A stretch of 20,501 nucleotides of DNA from Bacillota bacterium (GCA_023439605.1 JAEXNS010000240.1:1-20501); one strand, 5' to 3'. Counted from the first letter of the stretch, positions 7,387 to 14,762 are shown. The notes: generated by a model from the sequence alone, not told the origin. Made by a program: numbers and translations.

Positions 7387-7402
7387 TATAAAAATAAATA
7401 TT

Positions 7403-7442
7403 AAAATAGTCAAAAATCAGATTTTATTTTGGCTATTTTTTT
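7403..7442 (+). terminator. intrinsic terminator of the sulfur PLP-enzyme pair
   Basis: AAAATAGTCAAAA (7403-7415) pairs with TTTTGGCTATTTT (7427-7439) with a single G-U wobble and an 11-nt loop, and a run of seven T follows at 7436-7442. It sits just behind repeat copy B, so transcripts from the MalY-type gene would read through the repeat and end here. From here to 7548 the sequence is AT-rich without a recognisable -35/-10 pair, so the promoter of the next operon is not identified. Confidence 0.8.
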
Positions 7443-7548
7443 GTAGCTTTTTATGGATATAAATAGTTTTAATAATAAATAAAAATATTTTTTTATTTTG
7501 TGATATTTTACTGTTTAAAAAAGTTAATTAAGAAAGAGAGTGTTTAAT

Positions 7549-8670
7549 ATGAAAAAAAGAAAAGTAATTGCATTTTTAGGAGCTTTAGTAGGATGTAGTG
7601 CATGCTATGGAGTAAAGGCCATCAGTGAAAATATGCCAATAGCATATAATTTACGTGGGGATGTAAATTCAGATGGGGTTGTAGATGTTTTAGATATAAT
7701 TGAATTGAAAGATTTGTTGCTAAATAAAAAAGTAATAAGAAAAATTGATAATTATGAAGTGGATTTTATAAAAAATAATAATGATTTGCCTACTGGAAAT
7801 ATAGTTTTTAAATCGTATGAAGAAGTAAATAATTATATTAATGAAAATAATATAACACAAGATTTCTTTGATAGTTTTATAAGTAAAGTTGATTTTGATA
7901 CAAGTGTGTTTATTTTATTAAATCCAAATCACTGGAATAGTATGTTTGAAATCTCAGATATGTATAGTGATGGAGAAGAAATTTATATAGATGTTGATAT
8001 GCAGGCAGTACAGTCTTTGATTGCTTTTAATAATTCTATTTTGATAAAATTAAATAAAGAAGATTATAAAGATGAATGCTTGAGTGTTACATATTTAGGA
8101 GCTGTGACAACAGATTATCCTACAACAAAAAAACCAGTCATATATTTATATCCAGAGAAGGAAACAAAAGTGGATGTTAAGCTTGACTATAATGGTGACT
8201 TAATGTATACATATCCAAAGTATAATGATGGTTGGAGTGTAACAGCATCACCAGATGGAACTTTAAAAGATGAAAATGGCAGAGAATATTCATACCTATT
8301 TTGGGATGGCACTGACAAGATAAATTGGGATATGAGTAAGGGTTTTGTTGTAAAAGGAGAAGATACAGTAGCATTTTTACAAGAAAAACTTGAATATATG
8401 GGTCTTACAGCAGAAGAATACAATGAGTTTATAGTTTATTGGATGACACAAATGGAAAAAAACAAATATAATTTAATTTCATTCCAAGAGGAACTATATA
8501 CAGAAAATGCAGTTTTAGATATAACGCCAAAACCAGATAGCATGTTGAGAATATTTATGGCTTTTAAAGCTTTAGATAAATATATTGAAGTCCCAGAACA
8601 GGACTTAAAAACTTTTGAAAGAAAAGGTTTTACAGTTGTTGAATGGGGCGGAGCAGAAGTTCTAGAATAA
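7549..8670 (+). CDS. secreted protein with single dockerin-type loop and conserved C-terminal domain of unknown function (paralogue 1)
   Basis: 373 residues from ATG 7549. The in-frame GTG at 7540 lies within the AAGAGAG ribosome site and is rejected. The N-terminus MKKRKVIAFLGALVGC is a signal sequence. Leu13-Val-Gly-Cys16 fits a lipobox, but signal-peptidase-I cleavage after VKA (24) is also possible. One EF-hand-like dockerin loop follows (Asp38, Asn40, Asp42, Asp46, Asp49) with the helix IIELKDLLLNK. Residues 65-190 form a variable domain, with VFILLNPNHW and EEIYIDVDMQ. Residues 195-368 form the C-terminal domain that starts KPVIYLYPEKETKVDVKL and ends FTVVEWGG. I recognise this domain as a recurring, uncharacterised Firmicute module but can give no function. 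It is the first gene of a four-gene cluster that includes a cohesin-like protein, the natural partner of a dockerin. Confidence 0.85.
   Translation: MKKRKVIAFLGALVGCSACYGVKAISENMPIAYNLRGDVNSDGVVDVLDIIELKDLLLNKKVIRKIDNYEVDFIKNNNDLPTGNIVFKSYEEVNNYINENNITQDFFDSFISKVDFDTSVFILLNPNHWNSMFEISDMYSDGEEIYIDVDMQAVQSLIAFNNSILIKLNKEDYKDECLSVTYLGAVTTDYPTTKKPVIYLYPEKETKVDVKLDYNGDLMYTYPKYNDGWSVTASPDGTLKDENGREYSYLFWDGTDKINWDMSKGFVVKGEDTVAFLQEKLEYMGLTAEEYNEFIVYWMTQMEKNKYNLISFQEELYTENAVLDITPKPDSMLRIFMAFKALDKYIEVPEQDLKTFERKGFTVVEWGGAEVLE
8131..8652 (+). repeat. 522-bp direct repeat, unit 1 (C-terminal domain)
   Basis: This encodes the 174-residue KPVIYLYPE...VVEWGG domain of paralogue 1. The same domain, without insertions or deletions, recurs at 9247-9768 and 11272-11793. 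By eye I count 14 amino-acid differences against unit 3 and 18 against unit 2, about 90-92% identity. Some DNA blocks are fully identical in all three, for example GTTGTAAAAGGAGAAGATAC and its continuation through ACAAGAAAAACT. Confidence 0.85.
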
Positions 8671-8694
8671 AAAAAATTAAGGAGTGTTAACTTT

Positions 8695-9792
8695 ATGAAA
8701 ATGAAAAAAGTACTGGTAGCTATAGGGATTTTATCGGTTTTGAGTACTTCATACCTAGTTGTAAATGCAGCCAATATTAATCTTATGAATATAAGAGGGG
8801 ATGTAAATGGAGATTCAGCTTTAAGTATTACTGATTTAATTGAATTAAAAAAGATTGTATTGGGGGAAAATAGAGAAGAGGCTATAAATAAAATGATTGT
8901 AAACAAGCTAACTTATGTTTACAATTTACCCCAAGATGAGATTATTTTTAAAACATATAGTGAATTTAAAGAATATTTAACACAAAAAAATGTGGATATT
9001 TCAGCTTTTCAAAATAAAGTTAATGAAGAAAATTTGAACGATTATGTGCTTTTATATATAAATCCAAATCAAACTAACAAAGATTTGGATTTATCAAAAG
9101 TATCTATAGATAACAATAACCTGTATGTAAATGTCTATACTACTTATAATCCTGGAACAACAGCGTTGCTTGTATATATTTCAAAAGACGAATATTTAAA
9201 TCAGACATTATCCATTAAATATGAAAATAGAATAATAACCACAGCAAAACCTGTTATATACTTATATCCAGAAAAAGAAACAAAAGTAGATGTAAAGCTT
9301 GATTATAATGGGAACTTAATGTATACATATCCAAAATATAATAATGGTTGGAGTGTAACAGCATCACCAGATGGTATGTTGAAGGATAATAACGGTAAAG
9401 AATATTCATATTTATTCTGGGATGGAAACGATGATATAAAGTGGGATATGAGTAAGGGATTTGTTGTAAAAGGAGAAGATACAGTAGCATTTTTACAAGA
9501 AAAACTCGAATATATGGGACTGACACCAGAAGAATACAATGAGTTTATAGTTTACTGGATGACACGAATGGAAAAAAACAAATATAACTTGATATCATTC
9601 CAAGATGATTTATATACTGATAATGCAGTTTTAGATATAACTCCAAAACCTGATAGTATGCTTAGGGTATTTATGGCTTTTAAAGCTTTAGATGAATATA
9701 TTGAGGTTCCAAAACAAGAACTAAAAACTTTTGAGAGAAAAGGTTTTGCAGTAGTTGAATGGGGCGGAGCAGAAGTTAAAGAAGAAAAATAA
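8695..9792 (+). CDS. secreted protein with single dockerin-type loop and conserved C-terminal domain of unknown function (paralogue 2)
   Basis: 365 residues from ATG 8695, with AAGGAG at 8679-8684 ten nt upstream. The signal peptide probably ends after VVNA (residue 25), giving a secreted protein. One dockerin-type loop follows (Asp36, Asn38, Asp40, Ser44, Asp47) with the helix LIELKKIVLG. The middle domain (about 60-180) is clearly diverged from paralogues 1 and 3, whereas residues 185-358 repeat their C-terminal domain almost unchanged. It starts 24 nt after paralogue 1. Without a catalytic motif, signature residue or known family, no activity is proposed. The dockerin loop suggests attachment to a cohesin such as the next gene product. 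Confidence 0.85.
   Translation: MKMKKVLVAIGILSVLSTSYLVVNAANINLMNIRGDVNGDSALSITDLIELKKIVLGENREEAINKMIVNKLTYVYNLPQDEIIFKTYSEFKEYLTQKNVDISAFQNKVNEENLNDYVLLYINPNQTNKDLDLSKVSIDNNNLYVNVYTTYNPGTTALLVYISKDEYLNQTLSIKYENRIITTAKPVIYLYPEKETKVDVKLDYNGNLMYTYPKYNNGWSVTASPDGMLKDNNGKEYSYLFWDGNDDIKWDMSKGFVVKGEDTVAFLQEKLEYMGLTPEEYNEFIVYWMTRMEKNKYNLISFQDDLYTDNAVLDITPKPDSMLRVFMAFKALDEYIEVPKQELKTFERKGFAVVEWGGAEVKEEK
9247..9768 (+). repeat. 522-bp direct repeat, unit 2 (C-terminal domain)
   Basis: The second copy of the sequence encoding the conserved 174-residue domain, in paralogue 2. The similarity starts abruptly at the KPVIYLYPE codons, although the upstream middle domain of this paralogue is unlike the others. 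This suggests domain swapping or gene conversion limited to the 3' half. Confidence 0.85.
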
Positions 9793-9818
9793 TTATAAAT
9801 TTAAGGAGAGTGTTTAAT

Positions 9819-10646
9819 ATGAAGTTTAAAAAAGTTTTAGCTGGGGTACTTGCAGTAACAAGTTTTTCATTGTTTTCATTTGGAATGACAACAATAGCAG
9901 AAGAAAGTGTTACCTTACCTGAAAGCGTAGAAATATACATAGAGGATACAAAAATCAATAGTGATAAAACTTTTGAAAGTAAAGTTTATTTAAAAAATTT
10001 ACCTGAAAACGGTATTTTAGGAGCAGAATTTGCAGTTTTTTTTAATTCGAAAAATTTAGTTGAAAATGAAGTAGTTGAGGGAGATATATCTATTACACCT
10101 GCTCTAGAAGAGGAAGGTGGAGTTTTAGGGATTTTATCATCTAAACAATATTCATGCCTAGATACTTATATAAACGAAAATTATGTTTCTGTTTTATGGT
10201 CTACAGGGTTATTGAATAAACCTGAAACATGGTTAAAAGAAGATGGTTTATTTTTAACTATAAAAGGGACAGTTTTAGATGAAAATGTTGAAAAAGAGGA
10301 TTTATCTATTGCACCTATTCCAAGAGTGGTTAATAATATAAAAAATGAAAAGATAACATTTGCAACTTATATAAATGATTCAGTAACAAGAATAGATTCA
10401 AATGTGAAAAATGGTATTATAAGCATGGAGCAAAATGTATACAAATATGGAGATATAAATTTGGATGGTAGTATAGATAATATGGATTTGGTAGATATGT
10501 GTAGATATTTGATTAAAGAAACTGAACTTAATGAACAAGCGTTTAAAAACGCAGATGTTGTTTCAAATGGGGTAGTTGATGTTGCAGATTTAGCTTTATT
10601 GAAACAATATATTTTAGGGGATAAAGTAGAGTTAGGTGTTAAATAA
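9819..10646 (+). CDS. secreted cohesin-like protein with C-terminal dockerin
   Basis: 275 residues from ATG 9819. AAGGAG at 9803-9808 gives a 10-nt spacing, and the in-frame GTG at 9810 is too close. The signal peptide ends near TTIA (about residue 27). Residues 35-200 resemble a cohesin domain: KVYLKNLPENGILGAEFAVF with FNSKNL, VVEGDI, then NYVSVLWSTGL and LKEDGLFLTIKGTV follow the order of strands seen in scaffoldin cohesins. Residues 210-270 form a dockerin. Loop 1 is canonical (Asp212, Asn214, Asp216, Asp220, Asp223). Loop 2 is weak (Asp246, Val248, Asn250, Asp254, Asp257). In known systems a cohesin binds a dockerin on another protein, so this protein could receive the neighbouring single-loop proteins and itself dock onto a further cohesin. 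No anchoring motif (LPxTG, SLH, lipobox) is visible. Confidence 0.78.
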   Translation: MKFKKVLAGVLAVTSFSLFSFGMTTIAEESVTLPESVEIYIEDTKINSDKTFESKVYLKNLPENGILGAEFAVFFNSKNLVENEVVEGDISITPALEEEGGVLGILSSKQYSCLDTYINENYVSVLWSTGLLNKPETWLKEDGLFLTIKGTVLDENVEKEDLSIAPIPRVVNNIKNEKITFATYINDSVTRIDSNVKNGIISMEQNVYKYGDINLDGSIDNMDLVDMCRYLIKETELNEQAFKNADVVSNGVVDVADLALLKQYILGDKVELGVK

Positions 10647-10665
10647 AATTTTAAGGAGAATATTC

Positions 10666-11832
10666 ATGAAAAATAAAATAAAAAAGATAATATCATTGTC
10701 TTTACTAGGAACCATTACAGCTTCTTTTTGTGCTTTTACAGCAAATGGAGCTGAAATAATAAATCAAGCTACACGTGCAGATGTAAATGTAGACGGGGTT
10801 GTGGATGTTCTAGATATAATAGAATTGAAAGATATACTGCTAAATAAAAATGTAATAAGAAAAATTGATAAATATGAAATGAATTTAATCAATAATGATT
10901 TTTATATGTCTACAGGAAACAATGTTTTTAAATCTTTTGATGAAGTTAATTCATTTATTATAGAACATAGTATGCCAAAAACTTTTTTTGACAATTATAT
11001 TACAGAAAGTGATTTTGATACAAGAGTATTTATTTTATTGAATCACAACCATTGGAATACACAATATACTAGTTTGGATATGTATAGTTATGGTGAAGAA
11101 ATATATATAGATGTTGATATGCAGGAAGTACAGTCTTTTGCAGCTTTTAATCATGCTATTTTAATAAAAATAAATAAAGAAGACTATAAGGACGAATGCT
11201 TGAGTGTAAATTATACAGGAAGTGTTACAACAGAGTATCCTGTAACATCAACATACCATCCAACAACTGATAAACCAGTCATATATTTATATCCAGAAAA
11301 AGAAACCAAAGTAGATGTAAAGCTTGATTATAATGGAGAGTTAATGTATACATATCCAAAGTACAATGATGGATGGAGTGTGACAGCTTCACCAGACGGA
11401 ACTTTAAAAGATGAAAACGGAAGAGGATATTCGTACTTATTCTGGGATGGGAAAGATGATATAAAATGGGATATGAGTAAAGGCTTTGTTGTAAAAGGAG
11501 AAGATACAGTAGCATTTTTACAAGAAAAACTTGAATATATGGGACTTACTCCAAAAGAATATAACGAGTTTATAGTTTACTGGATGACACGAATGGAAAA
11601 AAACAAATATAATCTTATTTCATTCCAAGATGATTTATATACAGAAAATGCGGTTTTAGATATAACTCCAAAACCTGATAGTATGCTTAGGGTATTTATG
11701 GCATACAAGGCCTTAGATGAGTATATAGAAGTTCCAGAGCAAGACTTAAAAACTTTAGAGAGAAAAGGTTTTACAGTTGTTGAATGGGGTGGACGAGAAG
11801 TAAAGAAAAATAAAAAAATTGACATTGCATAG
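10666..11832 (+). CDS. secreted protein with single dockerin-type loop and conserved C-terminal domain of unknown function (paralogue 3)
   Basis: 388 residues from ATG 10666. AAGGAG at 10653-10658 with 7-nt spacing decides this start over an in-frame codon at 10636 that overlaps the previous gene. The signal peptide is probably cut after TANGA (29). The dockerin loop has Asp39, Asn41, Asp43, Asp47 and Asp50, and the following helix and middle domain (to about 195) closely track paralogue 1. A longer linker with TSTYHPTTD precedes the C-terminal domain at 203-376. The last residues, KKIDIA, are encoded inside the left arm of the terminator hairpin, and the TAG stop is in its loop. It is the last of the four tightly spaced genes, 19 nt behind the cohesin-like gene. 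Confidence 0.85.
   Translation: MKNKIKKIISLSLLGTITASFCAFTANGAEIINQATRADVNVDGVVDVLDIIELKDILLNKNVIRKIDKYEMNLINNDFYMSTGNNVFKSFDEVNSFIIEHSMPKTFFDNYITESDFDTRVFILLNHNHWNTQYTSLDMYSYGEEIYIDVDMQEVQSFAAFNHAILIKINKEDYKDECLSVNYTGSVTTEYPVTSTYHPTTDKPVIYLYPEKETKVDVKLDYNGELMYTYPKYNDGWSVTASPDGTLKDENGRGYSYLFWDGKDDIKWDMSKGFVVKGEDTVAFLQEKLEYMGLTPKEYNEFIVYWMTRMEKNKYNLISFQDDLYTENAVLDITPKPDSMLRVFMAYKALDEYIEVPEQDLKTLERKGFTVVEWGGREVKKNKKIDIA
11272..11793 (+). repeat. 522-bp direct repeat, unit 3 (C-terminal domain)
   Basis: The third copy of the sequence encoding the conserved 174-residue domain, in paralogue 3. The three units are direct repeats within about 3.7 kb, so homologous recombination between them could delete the genes in between, including the cohesin-like gene. 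Confidence 0.85.
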
Positions 11833-11851
11833 TTGCAATGTCAATTTTTTT
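11813..11851. terminator. bidirectional intrinsic terminator shared by the secreted cluster and adhE
   Basis: TTGACATTGCA (11819-11829), loop TAGT, and TGCAATGTCAA (11834-11844) form a perfect 11-bp stem. It is flanked by an A-run on the left and a T-run on the right, which extend the pairing. It works in both orientations for the two convergent genes. The TAG in the loop is the stop codon of paralogue 3, and the adhE stop is only about 7 nt beyond the T-run. Confidence 0.9.
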
Positions 11852-11857
11852 ATTTTA

Positions 11858-14470
11858 TTATTTTCCGTAGTAAACTTTTCTATAAATATCTTCAAGTTCT
11901 TTTACTTTTGGTAAACGTGGGTTTGCAGTAGTACATTGATCTTCAAATGCTTTATAAGAAAGTTCTTCAATAACACTTAGGTATTTTTTCTCATCTATAC
12001 CAAGTTCTTTTATAGATGATGGTATTTCAACTTCTTTTATTAAATCTTTTATTGCTTTAACAAGAGACTTTACACCTTCTTCAGGAGTTTTTGCAGGTAA
12101 ACCTAAAATTTTAGCTATATCGGCATATCTTTCAGGTGCTTTATACTCGCCATATTTAGGCCAAGCAGTAAATTTAGAAGGGTTACTTTCTCCATTATAT
12201 TCAATTACATATGGAAGTAATAAAGCATTTGCTCTTCCATGAGGTATATGGAATTCACCGCCAAGTTTATGTGCCAATGAGTGATTAATTCCTAAAAATG
12301 CATTTGTAAATGCCATACCAGCTATACAAGAAGCATTATGCATTTTTTCTCTAGCAATAGGATCGCTTGAACCATTTTTATATGAACGAGGTAAAAATTC
12401 AAACACAAGTTTTATAGCATGTAAAGCAAGTGCATCTGTGTAATCAGAAGCAACAATTGAAACATAAGCTTCTATAGCATGTGTTAAAACGTCAAGACCT
12501 GTATCTGCAGTTGCTGCTTTAGGAACAGACATAACAAAGTCTGGGTCAATAATAGCAACGTCAGGGGTTAATTCATAGTCAGCTAGAGGATACTTCATGT
12601 TTTTGGATTTATCAGAAATTACTGCAAATGAAGTTACTTCTGAACCAGTTCCAGATGTAGTAGGAATAGCTACAAGTTTAGATAGCTTACCTAGTTTAGG
12701 GAATTTGTAAATTCTCTTACGAATATCCAAGAACTTTTGTGCCATACCAATAAAGTCTGCTTCAGGATTTTCATAGAACAACCACATTGCTTTTGCAGCA
12801 TCCATTGCAGAACCACCGCCAAGAGCGATTATAACATCTGGTTTAAAGGAGTTCATTACTTCAACACCTTTTTGAACTGTTGTTAAGTCTGGATCTGGTT
12901 CTACTTCACTAAATATAGAAACAAGCACATTGTTTGAGTTTTTTTCTAGTTGATAAGTTAATTTATCAACATAACCTAATTTAACCATCATTGGGTCTGC
13001 AATAATAAGAGCTCTAGATATATCAGGCATTTTAGCTAAATATTGAACTGAACCTGCTTCAAAGTATATTCTTTCAGGAACTTTAAACCATTGCATATTT
13101 ACTCTCCTTTTAGCTATACGTTTTTTGTTTATCAAGTTTACTGCACTAACGTTTGTTGAAGTAGAGTTTCTTCCGTATGATCCACAGCCTAAAGTTAGTG
13201 AAGGCATCATTGAATTATATACGTCACCAATACCACCAAAAGAAGAAGGAGTGTTAACAACTATTCTGCTTGCTTTCATTCTTTTTCCGAACTCTTGGAT
13301 TACATCTTCGTTTTTAGAATGAATAACTGCAGTATGACCTAAACCACCAAGTTCAAGCATTGTTTCAGACTTTTTCATACCATCTTCAACATCCTTAGCT
13401 TTTACTACTGCTAAAACTGGAGATAATTTTTCACGAGATAATGGGTAATCCTCACCAACATCTTCTATTTCCACACAAATTACCTTTGTGTCTTTTGGTA
13501 TAGAAATTCCAGCCATTTCAGCTATTTCATACGCATATTTTCCAACAACAGCTGCATTTACAACTTTCTTTTCTAAATTTATAACAACAGGTTCTATTTT
13601 CTTTGCTTCTTCTTTTGTAGCAAAATAACAACCTTGTTTTTTCATAAATTCTACTGCCTCATCATAGACAGGAGCTTCAATAATTGCTGCTTGTTCAGAA
13701 GCACATATCATACCGTTATCAAAAGATTTTGATAACATTAAGTCGGTTAATGCTTGATGTAACGGAGCAGTTTTTTCAATAAAGCAAGGTGCATTACCAG
13801 GCCCAACACCAAGTGCAGGTTTACCAGCAGAATAAGCGGAATGAACCATTCCAGCACCACCGGTAGCTAAAATCATAGCGACTTTTGGGTGATTCATCAA
13901 GTGACTAGTAGCATCAATAGAAGGATAATCAATCCATTGAATACAATTTTCTGGAGCACCTGCCTTTATAGCGGCATCTCTTAAAACAATAGCAGCCTCT
14001 TTTGAACACTGCTGTGCAGAAGGATGAAAACCAAAAATAATAGGATTTCTAGTTTTGGCACAAATTATTGATTTGAACATTACAGTTGAAGTAGGATTAG
14101 TTGTTGGTGTAACACCAGCTACAACTCCTACAGGCTCTGCTATTTCCATATAGCTCTCGTCGTCGTTATCTTCAATTATGCCAACTGTTTTATCATATTT
14201 TATACTATGATAAATATACTCAGTAGCAAAAATGTTTTTTGTAACTTTATCCTCAAATACACCTCTACCTGTTTCTTCAACAGCCATTTTAGCGAGTTTC
14301 ATTTGAGAAGATAGTCCAGCAAGGGCCATAGCTTTTGTTATTTCATCTACTTGTTTTTGGTCAAGCTTCATGTATTCATCAAGAGCTTTGTCTGCTTTTT
14401 GAACTAAGTCGTCAATCATCTGTGCAACATCAATTTGAGGTACGATTTTTTCACTAGAAATTTTACCCAT
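11858..14470 (-). CDS. adhE: bifunctional acetaldehyde-CoA / alcohol dehydrogenase
   Basis: An 870-residue protein, normal for AdhE. The N-terminal half is a CoA-acylating aldehyde dehydrogenase with GVGPGNAPCF and the catalytic Cys256 in FDNGMICASEQ. The C-terminal half (from about 460) is an iron-dependent alcohol dehydrogenase with GGGSAMDAAKAMW, IPTTSGTGSEVTSF, and the histidine-rich metal site INHSLAHKLGGEFHIPHGRANA. It reduces acetyl-CoA to acetaldehyde and then ethanol, oxidising two NADH, in the cytoplasm. Family members form long filaments called spirosomes. AGGAGG lies 8 nt before the ATG. A consensus promoter about 150 nt upstream overlaps a Rex-box-like palindrome, and the rex gene is next door, so control by the NADH/NAD ratio is likely. 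Confidence 0.96.
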   Translation of the reverse strand: MGKISSEKIVPQIDVAQMIDDLVQKADKALDEYMKLDQKQVDEITKAMALAGLSSQMKLAKMAVEETGRGVFEDKVTKNIFATEYIYHSIKYDKTVGIIEDNDDESYMEIAEPVGVVAGVTPTTNPTSTVMFKSIICAKTRNPIIFGFHPSAQQCSKEAAIVLRDAAIKAGAPENCIQWIDYPSIDATSHLMNHPKVAMILATGGAGMVHSAYSAGKPALGVGPGNAPCFIEKTAPLHQALTDLMLSKSFDNGMICASEQAAIIEAPVYDEAVEFMKKQGCYFATKEEAKKIEPVVINLEKKVVNAAVVGKYAYEIAEMAGISIPKDTKVICVEIEDVGEDYPLSREKLSPVLAVVKAKDVEDGMKKSETMLELGGLGHTAVIHSKNEDVIQEFGKRMKASRIVVNTPSSFGGIGDVYNSMMPSLTLGCGSYGRNSTSTNVSAVNLINKKRIAKRRVNMQWFKVPERIYFEAGSVQYLAKMPDISRALIIADPMMVKLGYVDKLTYQLEKNSNNVLVSIFSEVEPDPDLTTVQKGVEVMNSFKPDVIIALGGGSAMDAAKAMWLFYENPEADFIGMAQKFLDIRKRIYKFPKLGKLSKLVAIPTTSGTGSEVTSFAVISDKSKNMKYPLADYELTPDVAIIDPDFVMSVPKAATADTGLDVLTHAIEAYVSIVASDYTDALALHAIKLVFEFLPRSYKNGSSDPIAREKMHNASCIAGMAFTNAFLGINHSLAHKLGGEFHIPHGRANALLLPYVIEYNGESNPSKFTAWPKYGEYKAPERYADIAKILGLPAKTPEEGVKSLVKAIKDLIKEVEIPSSIKELGIDEKKYLSVIEELSYKAFEDQCTTANPRLPKVKELEDIYRKVYYGK

Positions 14471-14617
14471 ATTAATATCCTCCTAATAAATTATTTAAAA
14501 TTATTTTTTTGTTTATAATTTTAACTTATAGATAAGAATTTTAAATAAAATACATCTATATAGATTAAAAAAATAAAGTGAATAATTTTTTGTTATTTTG
14601 ATTTATTCTATATTGTA
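14471..14617 (-). other. long AT-rich adhE leader
   Basis: The predicted transcript has an untranslated leader of about 140 nt between the -10 element and the adhE start codon. It contains a short palindrome ATCTATATAGAT and a good AGGAGG site. I see no recognisable riboswitch, leader peptide or terminator in it. Confidence 0.4.
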
Positions 14618-14646
14618 ATTATATCAAATTGTTATTTTATTGTCAA
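14618..14646 (-). promoter_or_regulatory. consensus sigma-A promoter of adhE
   Basis: On the minus strand there is a perfect TTGACA (plus-strand TGTCAA at 14641-14646), a 17-nt spacer and a perfect TATAAT (plus-strand ATTATA at 14618-14623). It points toward adhE. A palindrome related to the Rex box covers the -35 and part of the spacer. Confidence 0.85.
14629..14646 (-). promoter_or_regulatory. candidate Rex operator at the adhE promoter
   Basis: The minus-strand 18-mer TTGACAATAAAATAACAA matches the clostridial Rex consensus TTGTTAAnnnnTTAACAA at 11 of 14 defined positions. Its left half is the -35 element itself, so bound Rex would exclude RNA polymerase. adhE is a well-known Rex target in Firmicutes. 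The left half-site is imperfect, so this remains a candidate. Confidence 0.5.
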
Positions 14647-14717
14647 GCGTTTTTTTTAAGATTAGATAGCCCTATAAATTATACAAATCAAAATAATCTT
14701 TTTTATACATACTAAAT

Positions 14718-14762
14718 AAAAAATGGATTATATTTATTAATGACTTAATAAATATAATCCAT
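14718..14762 (-). terminator. intrinsic terminator of rex
   Basis: ATGGATTATATTTATTA (14723-14739) and its exact complement at 14746-14762 form a 17-bp stem with a 6-nt loop. Reading the minus strand, TTTTTATTTAG follows the stem. It lies about 75 nt behind the rex stop and separates rex from the adhE promoter. The arms are very AT-rich but perfectly paired. Confidence 0.75.

Noticed and set aside
8436..8906. 156-codon open frame on the minus strand across the junction of paralogues 1 and 2
   Set aside because: It is antisense to two well-supported secreted protein genes. Similar antisense frames recur over the repeated domain at 9254-9539 and 11279-11825, as expected from codon bias. No ribosome site or recognisable protein.
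13125..13322. Plus-strand open frame inside adhE
   Set aside because: A shadow of the conserved adhE reading frame without its own signals.
14641..14702. AAGATTA/TAATCTT inverted repeat followed by T-run as a plus-strand terminator
   Set aside because: Only a 7-bp stem with a long loop, and no plus-strand gene ends nearby. Likely chance in AT-rich sequence.
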